DNA of 64,000 nt, taken from Pseudomonadales bacterium. GTDB taxonomy: Bacteria > Pseudomonadota > Gammaproteobacteria > Pseudomonadales > Pseudohongiellaceae. Of the stretch, positions 1-9,608 are shown piece by piece. The notes beneath the pieces were generated by a model. That model was not told the DNA's origin. It did not search any database and worked only from the letters and a program-made list of their open reading frames with translations. Made by a program: the position numbers and the translations under genes. The stretch lies in NCBI GenBank assembly GCA_022825945.1, contig JAJDVS010000066.1, forward strand, positions 36,613-100,612, read 5' to 3'. How positions within the stretch are numbered: the stretch's first letter is position 1; every line of letters starts with the position of its first letter.

Positions 1-147
1 GCCCGAGCCGTTGCCGCCCTTGACCTGCAGCGCCTGGCCGGCTTCGAGGGTAAATGACAGATCTCGGAACAGCAGCCGGTCATTCCGCTCACAGTTCAGC
101 GCGCGGACTTCAAGCATGGGGTGGGAATCCTGGGTCTCAGCGCTCAC
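1..147 (-). CDS. ccmA: Cytochrome c biogenesis ATP-binding export protein CcmA, N-terminal part (runs off window start)
   Basis: Reverse strand reads [42 protein letters not shown] ATPase N-terminus entering Walker A. Start at GTG 147 or ATG 117. Confidence 0.7.
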   Translation of the reverse strand, partial: MSAETQDSHPMLEVRALNCERNDRLLFRDLSFTLEAGQALQVKGGNGSG

Positions 148-214
148 TGCATGCCGTTCCGGTGGAAGGGCCCGGGCGGATTATAGCGAACCCGGCGACG
201 GACCATATGGACTG

Positions 215-275
215 GGAGCCTGCGCCGCAGGAATTCACGGCTGCAAATCCGCTCTCGTCCGCGTCCCTGGCTACT
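215..275 (+). repeat. REP-like GGAG-hairpin repeat, copy 1
   Basis: ggagcctgcgccgcaggaattcacggctgcaaatccgctctcgtccgcgtccctggctact; abuts the fliA stop codon. Confidence 0.85.
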
Positions 276-1005
276 GGCGCCAGACCAGCAGTTTTGATCG
301 CAGCCGCAGGGCCGCCTGGCTGTGGATCTGGCTTACCCGGGATTCGCTCACGCCGATGATCTCGCCAATCTCCTTCAGGTTGAGTTCTTCGTCGTAGTAC
401 AACGACAGCACCAGTTTCTCCCGGCCGGGGAGACCGTCGATGGCATTGCTCAGATCCTCGCGAAAACGGCGGTGCTGCATGTTGTCCATCGGGTCGGGCA
501 GATCGCCGTCCACCATTTCCAGCGCCGGGTCGGCATTTTCGCTGATCTCGTCAAAGCTGAACAGGCGGGTGCCGCTGGAATCCTGCAGGATATTGAAGTA
601 GGCGTTGAGGCCGATGTTCATTTCGCCGGCAATTTCCTGATCGCTGGCACCGCGCCCGGTGCGGGCCTCGACCTTCTGGATGGCTTTCGCCACATCACGG
701 GACTTGCGATGCACCGAGCGCGGCGTCCAGTCGCCCTTGCGCACTTCATCGAGCATGGCGCCCTGGATGCGGATGCCGGCATAGGTCTCGAAACTGGCAC
801 CCTTGCTATGGTCGTACTTCTTAGCGGCGTCGAGCAGGCCGATCATGCCGGACTGCACGAGATCGTCAATCTGCACATTGGCAGGCATCCGCGCCAGCAA
901 ATGCCGCGCAATGCGATTCACCAGCGGCGCGTGCTTCTCCACTGTCTGGCGAGCCCAGTCCCTGCTCTCCTCTCTCTCCGCCAGGTAGTCAATTGCCGAA
1001 CTCAT
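271..1005 (-). CDS. fliA: RNA polymerase sigma factor for flagellar operon FliA (sigma-28)
   Basis: MSSAIDYLAEREE...HAPLVNRIARHLLARMPANVQIDDLVQSGMIGLLDAAKKYD...SRVSQIHSQAALRLRSKL; sigma regions 2, 3 and 4 all present. Confidence 0.92.
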   Translation of the reverse strand: MSSAIDYLAEREESRDWARQTVEKHAPLVNRIARHLLARMPANVQIDDLVQSGMIGLLDAAKKYDHSKGASFETYAGIRIQGAMLDEVRKGDWTPRSVHRKSRDVAKAIQKVEARTGRGASDQEIAGEMNIGLNAYFNILQDSSGTRLFSFDEISENADPALEMVDGDLPDPMDNMQHRRFREDLSNAIDGLPGREKLVLSLYYDEELNLKEIGEIIGVSESRVSQIHSQAALRLRSKLLVWRQ

Positions 1006-1366
1006 GATTCCCTTGATTCCTGTTTCCCGTCCTGTTGTTCCGGCGTCGGCCCGCCTCCATTTCCGCCTCGAATCCCTTGGTCGCAATTCCCGCTAAACTT
1101 CCGCAACTTCCTGTCGATGTATGGATTAGCTGCCTGCTATTGCTTGCCGGACCTTCTGCCGCACCGCAAAATCAATGCGGGTAGGAAGGGCTCAGCAAGA
1201 TTCGTTCCAACATGGGCCACGGCGGCTATTCTTTAGAAAATAGCCGAAAAATCAGTTAGTTGGGGATTAGTTACGTCGCCACGCCGCGAACCGCGAGGCG
1301 ACAATTTCTTGACGCTATTGATTATGGCGTCAACTTTTTGCCTATTTGCCGGTTTTCTGGCGCGAT

Positions 1367-1936
1367 TCAGGCCTTGGGCAGGGTGACGCCCCGCTGGCCC
1401 TGATACTTGCCGCCTCGTTCCCGATAGGTGGTCTCGCAGCGCTCATCGCTTTCGAAGAAAAGCATCTGGGCTGCGCCTTCGCCAGCATAGATTTTGGCGG
1501 GCAAGGGAGTGGTGTTGGAGAATTCAAGGGTCACGTGGCCTTCCCATTCGGGCTCAAGCGGCGTGACATTGACGATGATGCCGCAGCGGGCATAGGTGGA
1601 CTTGCCGAGGCACACTGTCAGCACATTGGCAGGAATGCGGAAATACTCCACGGTGCGGGCCAGGGCAAAGGAATTCGGCGGGATGATGCACGATGGCTCC
1701 TCGATGCTGACAAAGCTCGTCTCGTCGAAGTTCTTCGGGTCCACCACCGCGGTGGTATGCACATTGGTGAAGATCTTGAACTCATCGGCGCAGCGCACGT
1801 CATAGCCATAACTCGAAGTGCCATAAGAAATCACCCGGTCGTCCCCCGCCTCCCGCACCTGACCCGGCGCAAAAGGCTCGATCATTCCCCGCTCCGCAGC
1901 CATCCTCCTGATCCACCGGTCGGATTTGATTGTCAT
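1367..1936 (-). CDS. dcd: dCTP deaminase
   Basis: [13 protein letters not shown]...[20 protein letters not shown]...[31 protein letters not shown]...[38 protein letters not shown]. Confidence 0.95.
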   Translation of the reverse strand: MTIKSDRWIRRMAAERGMIEPFAPGQVREAGDDRVISYGTSSYGYDVRCADEFKIFTNVHTTAVVDPKNFDETSFVSIEEPSCIIPPNSFALARTVEYFRIPANVLTVCLGKSTYARCGIIVNVTPLEPEWEGHVTLEFSNTTPLPAKIYAGEGAAQMLFFESDERCETTYRERGGKYQGQRGVTLPKA

Positions 1937-2102
1937 GCCAGTTCTCCAGGCTATGCAGGCCCCGCAACTGCCGCATGATAAAACCTTCACGCCAGTGCTG
2001 CATCCCCCGCCTGTCGCAAATCCCTGCCTTCGGGTGATTTCGGGGGGCTGTTCCGGTATGATGCCGCGCGGTTTGTGAAGCTTCGCGGCGGGAGAAAGAC
2101 CC

Positions 2103-2267
2103 ATGAGAAAGTGGGAATGCCAGGTTTGCGGATTCGTTTACGAAGAGGAGCACGGGCTGCCGGAGGAAGGCATTGCGCCGGGCACAGCCTGGGATGATGT
2201 TCCCGACGACTGGTGCTGCCCGGACTGCGGCGCGGGCAAGCACGACTTCGAGATGATCGAACTTTAG
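2103..2267 (+). CDS. Rubredoxin (54 aa; below the ORF-track cutoff)
   Basis: ATG 2103 to TAG 2267: [54 protein letters not shown] with two CxxC knuckles. Confidence 0.93.
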   Translation: MRKWECQVCGFVYEEEHGLPEEGIAPGTAWDDVPDDWCCPDCGAGKHDFEMIEL

Positions 2268-2297
2268 CGAGTTGTCCCCTGAATCGAGGACTTTTCG

Positions 2298-4355
2298 GTG
2301 AGCCAGCGCCAGATTCTAGTTACCAGCGCCCTGCCCTATGCCAATGGCGATATCCATCTCGGTCACATCATGGAGGCGATCCAGACCGATATCTGGGTGC
2401 GCCTGCAGAAAATGCGCGGCCACCGGTGCATCTACGTCTGCGCCGACGACGCCCACGGCACCGCCATCATGCTCAGCGCCGAAAGCCAGGGGATCACCGC
2501 CGAGGAATTGATCGGCCGGGTCCAGCGCGAGCACGAGCGCGACTATGCCGGTTTTCTCATCGGGTTCGACAATTTTCACAGTACCCACTCCGAAGAAAAC
2601 CGCGAACTCGCGGAATCGATCTATCTCGCGCTGGAAAGCAACGGCCATATCGCCCGGCGCAAGATTCGCCAGCTGTTCGACCCGGAAAAGAAGCTGTTCC
2701 TCGCCGACCGCTACATTAGCGGCGCCTGCCCGCGCTGCAAGGCCGAAGGACAATACGGCGACAACTGCGAGGTTTGCGGCTCCACCCACAGCCCGGCGGA
2801 GTTGATCAATCCCAAATCCGCGCTGTCCGGCGCCACGCCGGTGGAAAAGGAGTCCGAGCATTTCTTCTTCACCGTGCCCGCCTTCAGCGAAATGCTGCGG
2901 CGATGGATCCAGGGCGGGGCGGTTCACCAGGCGGTGGCCAACAAGCTCGGCGAATGGCTGGGAGAAGGCCTCCAGGATTGGGACATCAGCCGGGACGCGC
3001 CCTACTTCGGTTTTGAGATTCCCGGCCAACCGGGCAAGTACTTCTACGTCTGGCTCGATGCGCCCATCGGCTACATGGCGAGCTTTCTCGACTACTGCAA
3101 GCGCGAAGGGCTCGATTTCGACGCCTGGTGGCGGCCCGGCGGCGACAGCGAAATCTACCACTTCATCGGCAAGGATATCGTCAATTTCCATACTTTCTTC
3201 TGGCCAGCCATGCTGGACAGCGCGGGCTACAAGAAACCCGATGCGGTCTTTGTCCACGGCTTCGTCACCGTGGATGGCACCAAGATGTCCAAATCCCGGG
3301 GCACCTTCATCAACGCCGGCACCTATCTGAAGCACCTGAATCCCGAGTACCTGCGCTACTACCTCGCGGCCAAGCTGGGCCCCGGCGTGGATGATCTCGA
3401 CCTGAACCTGGAAGACTTCGTGCAGCGGGTCAATGCCGACCTGGTGGGCAAGCTGGTCAATATCGCCAGCCGCTGCGCCGGATTCATCGGCAGGAATTTC
3501 GACGGAAGACTCGCCGGCGCCGTTGACAACGAAGCCCTGATCGGGGAAATCCGGCAAGCGTCCGGCGTGATCGCCGAATTCTACGAGGCCCGGGAATACG
3601 GCAAGGCCATTCGCCAGATCATGGCCTTCGCCGACAAGGCCAACCAGTATCTCAACGAGCGCAAACCCTGGGAAATCGCCAAGACTGATCGGCGGGCCCC
3701 GGAACTGCAGGCCATTTGCACTACGGGAATCAATGCTTTCCGCCTGCTCGCCGGCTATCTGAAACCCGTGCTGCCAGCCCTGGCGGCAAGGGCCGAGGAA
3801 TTTCTCGCCATCGACCCACTCGCCTGGGCCGATCTCGACGTATTGCTGCTCGACCACCGAATCAACCGCTTCCGTCCGCTGCTGACCCGGGTCGAAGCGG
3901 ACAAGGTGCGGGCCATGGTGGATGAAACCCGCTGGGAATGGGAGGCCCGGCAAAAAGCGGGTGGCAAGACCGACGGGCAAGCGCAATCAGCGCCCACCGA
4001 AGCCTTTGCCGCGGAAATCGACATGGATACGTTCGCCAAAGTCGACTTGCGCGCGGCCCGGGTCGCCGAAGCCGATTTCGTGGAAGGGGCCGACAAACTG
4101 CTGCGCCTGAAACTCGACCTGGGCCAAGACGAGACCGGCAATCCCATCGAGCGCACGGTTTTCGCCGGCATCCGCAGCGCCTACGATCCCGCCGATCTGG
4201 AAAACCGCCTCGTGGTCGTAGTCGCCAACCTCAAATCCCGCAAGATGAAATTCGGCATCTCCGAAGGCATGATCCTCGCCGCCGGCCCCGGCGGCGGGGA
4301 AATCTGGCTGCTGTCCCCAGACTCCGGCGCCAAACCCGGCATGCGGGTTGGCTAG
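2298..4355 (+). CDS. metG: Methionine--tRNA ligase
   Basis: [18 protein letters not shown] motif ([12 protein letters not shown]), zinc knuckle and C-terminal tRNA-binding domain. Confidence 0.97.
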   Translation: MSQRQILVTSALPYANGDIHLGHIMEAIQTDIWVRLQKMRGHRCIYVCADDAHGTAIMLSAESQGITAEELIGRVQREHERDYAGFLIGFDNFHSTHSEENRELAESIYLALESNGHIARRKIRQLFDPEKKLFLADRYISGACPRCKAEGQYGDNCEVCGSTHSPAELINPKSALSGATPVEKESEHFFFTVPAFSEMLRRWIQGGAVHQAVANKLGEWLGEGLQDWDISRDAPYFGFEIPGQPGKYFYVWLDAPIGYMASFLDYCKREGLDFDAWWRPGGDSEIYHFIGKDIVNFHTFFWPAMLDSAGYKKPDAVFVHGFVTVDGTKMSKSRGTFINAGTYLKHLNPEYLRYYLAAKLGPGVDDLDLNLEDFVQRVNADLVGKLVNIASRCAGFIGRNFDGRLAGAVDNEALIGEIRQASGVIAEFYEAREYGKAIRQIMAFADKANQYLNERKPWEIAKTDRRAPELQAICTTGINAFRLLAGYLKPVLPALAARAEEFLAIDPLAWADLDVLLLDHRINRFRPLLTRVEADKVRAMVDETRWEWEARQKAGGKTDGQAQSAPTEAFAAEIDMDTFAKVDLRAARVAEADFVEGADKLLRLKLDLGQDETGNPIERTVFAGIRSAYDPADLENRLVVVVANLKSRKMKFGISEGMILAAGPGGGEIWLLSPDSGAKPGMRVG

Positions 4356-4404
4356 GAGCCTGCGCCGCAGGAATTCGCGAAGGCGAAAATTCGCTATCGC
4401 CGGT
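4355..4404 (+). repeat. REP-like GGAG-hairpin repeat, copy 2
   Basis: ggagcctgcgccgcaggaattcgcgaaggcgaaaattcgctatcgccgg; begins on the last base of the metG stop codon. Confidence 0.85.
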
Positions 4405-4504
4405 TTCCCTTTCCGCAAAAAAGTTCTTCTGATTCCAGGCGGGGCGGGGCGCAATGTTATAGACTTTGCCGCAGTACTTGAGCACGCGCATACGGGAGGT
4501 CATT

Positions 4505-4984
4505 GTGGCAGGTCGTGGTATCAACAAAGTGATTCTGGTTGGCAATCTGGGAAATGATCCTGAGATTCGCTATACACCTGGTGGGGCAGCAGTCGCCAAT
4601 GTCTCCATTGCGACTACCGAATTCTGGAAGGATCGCAATACCGGTGAGCGACAGGAGCGCACCGAATGGCACCGGGTGGTGTTCTTCAGCCGGCTGGCCG
4701 AAATCGTCGAGCAGTATCTGAAGAAGGGCGCCAAGGTCTACGTGGAGGGTAGTTTGCGAACGAATTCCTGGGAAAAAGACGGCATCAAGCGCTACACCAC
4801 GGAAATCATCGCCAACGAAATGCGGATGCTCGATACCCGGGGCGGCGGCGAAGGCGGCGGATTCGAGCCGCGGCAGCCCGCCCAGTCCGCGCCCGGCGGC
4901 GACAAGCCCCAGGCCAAGGCAGCCGAAGCACAGGGCGGCGGTTCGAGTTTCGACAACTTCGACGACGACGATATTCCTTTCTGA
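4505..4984 (+). CDS. ssb: Single-stranded DNA-binding protein
   Basis: GTG start: (M)[38 protein letters not shown]...; C-terminal acidic tip FDDDDIPF. Confidence 0.96.
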   Translation: MAGRGINKVILVGNLGNDPEIRYTPGGAAVANVSIATTEFWKDRNTGERQERTEWHRVVFFSRLAEIVEQYLKKGAKVYVEGSLRTNSWEKDGIKRYTTEIIANEMRMLDTRGGGEGGGFEPRQPAQSAPGGDKPQAKAAEAQGGGSSFDNFDDDDIPF

Positions 4985-5056
4985 GCCCGGGCCGGTTCGC
5001 AACAGACGCCGTTCCAATCATCACAACATGCGCGAAAACGGTCCCGCCGCCCATCC

Positions 5057-5965
5057 ATGAAGCTGTTCCTCGTCGGCGCCAGAAGCCCCACCGGCAAGGC
5101 CCTGGTGGATATTCTGCGCAAGCGCAGGATTCCCTTTCTGGCGCCGGCGGAAAAGCATTTCACCCCGGACAACGCCGCCGCCATCGATACCATGATCGGC
5201 GAATACGAGCCGACCCAGCTTATCAACCTGGCGGACTTCATTTCCGGCAACCACAGCGCCCTGAAGCGCGCCCAATCCATGGAGGAACGCTGCTGTTCCA
5301 TCAATGCCGAACTGCCCGGGGTGCTCACGGAAATCTGCCAGCGGCGGGAACTCCCCCTGTTCCATCTATCCAGCGCCTATGTCTTCAGCGGCGGCAAGAA
5401 ACTCGCCTATGGCGAACACGATACACCGGACCCGGCCGGAATCTATGGCCGCTGCTCGCTGGAAGGAGAGCGGCGGGTGCGGGAGCTTGCCAGCCACATC
5501 GTGCTGCGTCCCGGCTGGCTGTTCGGGCCCCACAAGCGCGGGCTGATCAAATCCTGGATTCGCTCGATCAAGCGCCACGAGGGGGCGATCGACATCTGGC
5601 GCCGCCGCCTGAGCCCCACGAGCACCGAAGACCTCGCAGGCGCCATCGCCGCGGTCTGCCGGCAGGTGGACTGCGAGGCCAATGTCTGGGGTACCTACCA
5701 CTATTGCGGACTGACGCCAGGCTGGGAGAAGGAAATCGCCTTGCTCACGCTGGAATACGCCGCCGCCCAGGACGAGGAAATCTACAGCCTGCTGGACCGG
5801 GTGGAGCTTACCGAAAAACCCGTCCGCGCCCCGGAGATTTTCAATTCGGTCCTGTCGGGGAAGAAACTCTTCGACACTTTCGGCATCAAGGCCAGAAGCT
5901 GGCGGGAACAATTGAAGAAAACCGTGCAGTCCCTGTACGATGCGGGCAAACGCGCCGCCGCATGA
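5057..5965 (+). CDS. RmlD/dTDP-4-dehydrorhamnose reductase-like NAD(P)-binding protein
   Basis: MKLFLVGARSPTGKALVDILRKRRIPF...LFHLSSAYVFSGGKKLAYGEHDTPDPAGIYGRCSLEGER; SDR fold with YGR(C)S(L)EGE region. Confidence 0.75.
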   Translation: MKLFLVGARSPTGKALVDILRKRRIPFLAPAEKHFTPDNAAAIDTMIGEYEPTQLINLADFISGNHSALKRAQSMEERCCSINAELPGVLTEICQRRELPLFHLSSAYVFSGGKKLAYGEHDTPDPAGIYGRCSLEGERRVRELASHIVLRPGWLFGPHKRGLIKSWIRSIKRHEGAIDIWRRRLSPTSTEDLAGAIAAVCRQVDCEANVWGTYHYCGLTPGWEKEIALLTLEYAAAQDEEIYSLLDRVELTEKPVRAPEIFNSVLSGKKLFDTFGIKARSWREQLKKTVQSLYDAGKRAAA

Positions 5966-5995
5966 CGCGGCGCATATTGAATTCATGAAGCCTCC

Positions 5996-7225
5996 ATGAA
6001 ACAGAATCCCGGCAGTTCCCTGACCCCGGTGGATGTCGCCTGCCGGATGATCTGGAGCGATGCGCCGCGCATCAGCGGCGTGGAATGGGTCGAACTCGCC
6101 GCCGCCGGGGGCAGAATCCTCGCGGAAGACTTCCGCGCGGCCATCGACATGCCGCCTTTCGCCAACAGCGCCATGGACGGCTACGCCGTGCGCGCCGGGG
6201 ACGTGGCCAAGGCGCCGGCGCGGCTGCCGGTGCGTCGCCGGATTGCGGCGGGGGAGGCTGGCGGCGAACTGTCCCGGGGGGAAGCCGCGCGGATATTCAC
6301 CGGCGCCGCCATGCCGATGGGCGCCGACGCGGTGGTAATCCAGGAAAACTGCCGGGCCGGACCGGGCGAGGTGACCATTCTGGAATCCGTCTCTCCCGGC
6401 GAACATGTGCGCCCCGCGGGAGACGCCATGGGCAAGGGGGAATTGCTGTTCAGCGCCGGGCATCGCCTCTTGCCTCAGGACATCGGCGTTCTTGCCTCCA
6501 TGGGCAGCGCCAACGTCTGCGTGCGGCGCAAACTGCGCGTCGCCCTGTTCACCACGGGCAATGAACTCGTTGCGCCCGGCAATCCGCTGGGGCCAGGCCA
6601 GATCTATAACGGCAATTACTACGCGCTGGCAAGCCTGCTGCGCTCCTTGCCGATGGAATTGATCGATCTCGGCATCGCCGGTGACGATCTGGAAGGCACC
6701 AGGGCGCTGTTGCGCAAGGCTGCCGCAGGCGCCGACTGCATCATCTCCACCGGCGGGGTTTCCGTGGGCGAAGAAGACCATGCGCGGGCGGCGGTGGAAA
6801 GCGAGGGCGAGCTGCGGCTGTGGAAACTCGCCATCAAGCCCGGCAAACCGCTGGCCTGGGGCAAATTGGGGGATACGGGGTTCTTTGGCTTGCCGGGAAA
6901 TCCGGTGTCGGCCTTCGTCACCTTCTGCCTGATCGTGCGCCCCGCCCTGCTGGCGATGATGGGCGGCCTTGCGGCAGCACCCGCGGGCTACCGCCTGCCG
7001 GCGGGATTTGCCGCGCCGCGTTCGGGGGGGCGGCAGGAGTATCTGCGCGCTTCGCTGCTCACCGATGATCAGGGCAGGCAGCGCCTCTTCCCCGCCGCCA
7101 ATCAGAGTTCCGGCGCGAGCTCTTCCCTGAGCCGTTCCGACGGGCTGCTTGTGATGCCGCCGCATACCGCCGTGACACCAGATGAACTGCTGGCGTTCAT
7201 ACCATATTCCGAATTGCTGGCCTGA
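5996..7225 (+). CDS. moeA: Molybdopterin molybdenumtransferase
   Basis: MPPFANSAMDGYAVRAGD, ARIFTGAAMPMGADAVVIQE, ISTGGVSVGEEDH, GLPGNPVSAFVTF. Confidence 0.95.
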   Translation: MKQNPGSSLTPVDVACRMIWSDAPRISGVEWVELAAAGGRILAEDFRAAIDMPPFANSAMDGYAVRAGDVAKAPARLPVRRRIAAGEAGGELSRGEAARIFTGAAMPMGADAVVIQENCRAGPGEVTILESVSPGEHVRPAGDAMGKGELLFSAGHRLLPQDIGVLASMGSANVCVRRKLRVALFTTGNELVAPGNPLGPGQIYNGNYYALASLLRSLPMELIDLGIAGDDLEGTRALLRKAAAGADCIISTGGVSVGEEDHARAAVESEGELRLWKLAIKPGKPLAWGKLGDTGFFGLPGNPVSAFVTFCLIVRPALLAMMGGLAAAPAGYRLPAGFAAPRSGGRQEYLRASLLTDDQGRQRLFPAANQSSGASSSLSRSDGLLVMPPHTAVTPDELLAFIPYSELLA

Positions 7226-7228
7226 GCC

Positions 7229-7954
7229 ATGCCCATGCGACTGCCACCGCTGTCCAGCTTGCTGCTCGCCGCCTTGTTGCCGGCCTGCCAGTTGCAGTCG
7301 CCGGAAACGGAAACGACCGCGGACGATGCAATCGGGCTGCCTGATCTGCGCACGATTCCGGACGAAGAACTCCCGGTGGAGGAAATCTCCCCCGATGTGC
7401 GGCGATTGATCGCCGACCTGCTCTTCTCGGGTCTTCAGGCCCTCGATGAGGACCGCCTGTTAACGCCGGAGCATGACAACGCCTACGATTTTTTCCGCGA
7501 GGCGCTGCAATTCGAGCCGGACAATGAAATCGCCCTTGAAGGCATGCGGGGCATTGTGGAGCGCTATCTGGAACTGGCCCTGGATTCGGCCAATCGGGGC
7601 AATTTCGCCGGCGCCGACCGCATGTTGGGGCGGGCGGAAATCATCGACGCCGCCCATCCCGGCATTGCCGAAGCGCGCCGGGCCATTGCCATCGAGCGCA
7701 ATTCCGGCGATCTGTTCTACCCACTGGACGAGCGTGCGCTGCGCGGCCGCGGCGATGCGGTCCGCGCCACGCTGGCGGAAATCGCCGCCGAGGCCAGGGA
7801 GCGGGACGCATTCTTTCTCATCACCGCCCCCGACGATGAACTCGCCCGCTGGATCTATTCGGTGATGCGGGAATCGGTGCCGGGCCACCGCCTGCGGGGT
7901 AATATCGAAATATCCGGCATCGCCCTGATAAGACTGAGACTGCCGGATTCCTGA
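7229..7954 (+). CDS. TPR-like lipoprotein
   Basis: Signal peptide with lipobox (LLPAC), then helical repeats resembling TPRs (NAYDFFREALQFEPDNEIALEGM). Confidence 0.6.
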   Translation: MPMRLPPLSSLLLAALLPACQLQSPETETTADDAIGLPDLRTIPDEELPVEEISPDVRRLIADLLFSGLQALDEDRLLTPEHDNAYDFFREALQFEPDNEIALEGMRGIVERYLELALDSANRGNFAGADRMLGRAEIIDAAHPGIAEARRAIAIERNSGDLFYPLDERALRGRGDAVRATLAEIAAEARERDAFFLITAPDDELARWIYSVMRESVPGHRLRGNIEISGIALIRLRLPDS

Positions 7955-8000
7955 TTCCGGCGACCGATAGCTTTCCGCAAGCAGTGATTGCCCGACTCCT

Positions 8001-8161
8001 GGAGTCTGCGCCACAGGAATTCGCGAAAGCGAAAATTCGCTATCGCCGCGCCCCTGGCCGGTCGGTTGAGGCGAATATTGGTGAATATGCAACGAAATCG
8101 AGCGGCCAGGGGCGTGGACGGGAGCGGATTTGCAGCCGTGAATTCCTGTGGCGCAGGCTCC
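8001..8161. repeat. REPIN-like pair: two inverted GGAG-hairpin repeats
   Basis: Left ggagtctgcgccacaggaattcgcgaaagcgaaaattcgctatcgccg...; right is the reverse complement of ggagcctgcgccacaggaattcacggctgcaaatccgctcccgtccacgcccctggccg. Confidence 0.85.
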
Positions 8162-8232
8162 CTGAGCGCTGTAACCGCTTGTATTTCCGCTCGTCACATT
8201 CGTGGCGAGACAATTCATGTAGAATCCCCGCC

Positions 8233-9291
8233 ATGGGCGAATGGATTAAAAACCGCTGGAGCGGCCTGCGCGGGAAACTGCGATGGCCCGCCATGGGCGT
8301 TGGCGGCGGGGCGCTGCGACGAGTGTCGCTATGGGGCGGCGGCGTACTGATTCTGGCCGTGCTCGCCCTGGGTATTTACTGGAGCGATGAACCGGATGCC
8401 TTTTCCGTGCGGCTCAATACCAGCGAAAAACTCGCCCTCGGCGGCAGCGGGGAAGTCATCGGCGCGGCCACCACCGCCGCCATGATCCGTGTGGCGGAAA
8501 CCCTGCTCGAAAAGCCCGGCGGCTACCTGAGCAACGACATCATGCCGCCGGGCGTGTATCTGGACAATATTCCCAACTGGGAATTCGGCGCCCTGGTTCA
8601 GCTTCGCGACCTGTCCCGGGCCATGCGCGAGAGCTTCAGCCGCTCCCAGTCCCAGTCCACCGAAGACCCGGACCTGATCATCGCCGAGCCGAGCCTCCAT
8701 TTCGACAACAGCCGCTGGATTCTGCCCGCCTCCGAGAGCGAATACCGGGAAGCCGTGGACAGCCTCTATTCCTACCTCGGCAGGATTTCCGACAGCGGCG
8801 ACAGCGATGCCCAGTTCTTCGCCCGGGCCGACAATCTCGCGGCCTGGCTGGAAGACGTGGGAACCCGGCTCGGCAGCCTGTCCCAGCGGCTCAGCGCCAG
8901 CGTAAGCCAGAATCGCGTCAATACCGACACCGCCGGCGAGCCGGCCGCGGCCCAGTCCACCCCCGGGGCCGCGGAAATCCGGGTGCAGACTCCCTGGCTG
9001 GAAATCGACGACGTGTTCTACGAAGCCCGGGGCGCAGCCTGGGCGCTGATGCACTTTCTGCAGGCGGTGGAGATCGACTTCGCCGCGGTCATCGCGGACA
9101 AGAATGCCGGCGCCAGCCTGCGGCAGATCATCCGTGAGCTGGAAGCCAGCCAGGCCACGGTCTTTTTCCCGGTAATCCTCAACGGCTCGGGCTTCGGCAT
9201 GTTCGCCAACCACTCCCTGACCATGGCCAACTACCTCTCCCGGGCCAACGCCGCAATCATCGATTTGAGAAATCTCCTGGAATCGGGGTGA
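8233..9291 (+). CDS. DUF2333 family membrane-anchored protein
   Basis: MGEWIKNRWSGLRGK...TM...MIRVAETLLEKPGGYLSNDIMPPGVYLDNIPNWEFGALVQLRDLSRAMRESFSRSQSQSTEDPDL, recalled as typical of DUF2333. Confidence 0.8.
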   Translation: MGEWIKNRWSGLRGKLRWPAMGVGGGALRRVSLWGGGVLILAVLALGIYWSDEPDAFSVRLNTSEKLALGGSGEVIGAATTAAMIRVAETLLEKPGGYLSNDIMPPGVYLDNIPNWEFGALVQLRDLSRAMRESFSRSQSQSTEDPDLIIAEPSLHFDNSRWILPASESEYREAVDSLYSYLGRISDSGDSDAQFFARADNLAAWLEDVGTRLGSLSQRLSASVSQNRVNTDTAGEPAAAQSTPGAAEIRVQTPWLEIDDVFYEARGAAWALMHFLQAVEIDFAAVIADKNAGASLRQIIRELEASQATVFFPVILNGSGFGMFANHSLTMANYLSRANAAIIDLRNLLESG

Positions 9292-9293
9292 GG

Positions 9294-9453
9294 CCCGGTC
9301 GGCGCAGCCGATAAGAAGCGAAGCTTCTTAAGGGCCGAACGACTTGCCATGGATGGCAAGGCCGGGGTTTGGCGAAGCCAAAAGAGTCGCGCCAAGGATG
9401 GCAGGCACGACCTGACAAAGGCTGTCACCCGGTCGGCACAGCCGATAAGAAGC
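9294..9453. repeat. 26-bp direct repeat pair flanking a palindrome-rich spacer
   Basis: cccggtcggcgcagccgataagaagc (9294-9319) and cccggtcggcacagccgataagaagc (9428-9453). Confidence 0.85.
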
Positions 9454-9468
9454 AAGGCCCAACTATCT

Positions 9469-9552
9469 GTCATTCTGCGCGGAGCGAAGCGTAGTCGCAG
9501 AATCTCACGCAGTGGCCCCCAATGAGGTCCTGCGACTGCGCGCGGGATGACG
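9469..9552. repeat. GTCATTCTGCGCG inverted-repeat element, copy 1
   Basis: gtcattctgcgcggagcgaagcgtagtcgcagaatctc ... tgcgactgcgcgcgggatgac. Confidence 0.8.
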
Positions 9553-9608
9553 TGGGAAAAGGCGGCATTTGCGCATGGTTGCCAAACCGCCAGCATTGAG
9601 ATTGAGGC

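Noticed and set aside
2316-3986. 556-aa minus-strand ORF opposite metG
   Set aside because: High-GC antisense shadow ORF; low-complexity composition, no recognisable domain, and the opposite strand is clearly metG.
1747-5654. Possible genome-wide avoidance of CCGCGG (predicted Eco29kI-type site)
   Set aside because: Sites occur freely (for example 1747-1752 and 5649-5654), so no gross depletion is visible; a count against a Markov expectation would be needed.
9294-9453. Possible CRISPR array from the repeated cccggtcggc...gataagaagc unit
   Set aside because: Only two copies, 134 bp apart, with a palindromic spacer and no cas genes nearby; better read as dispersed repeats.
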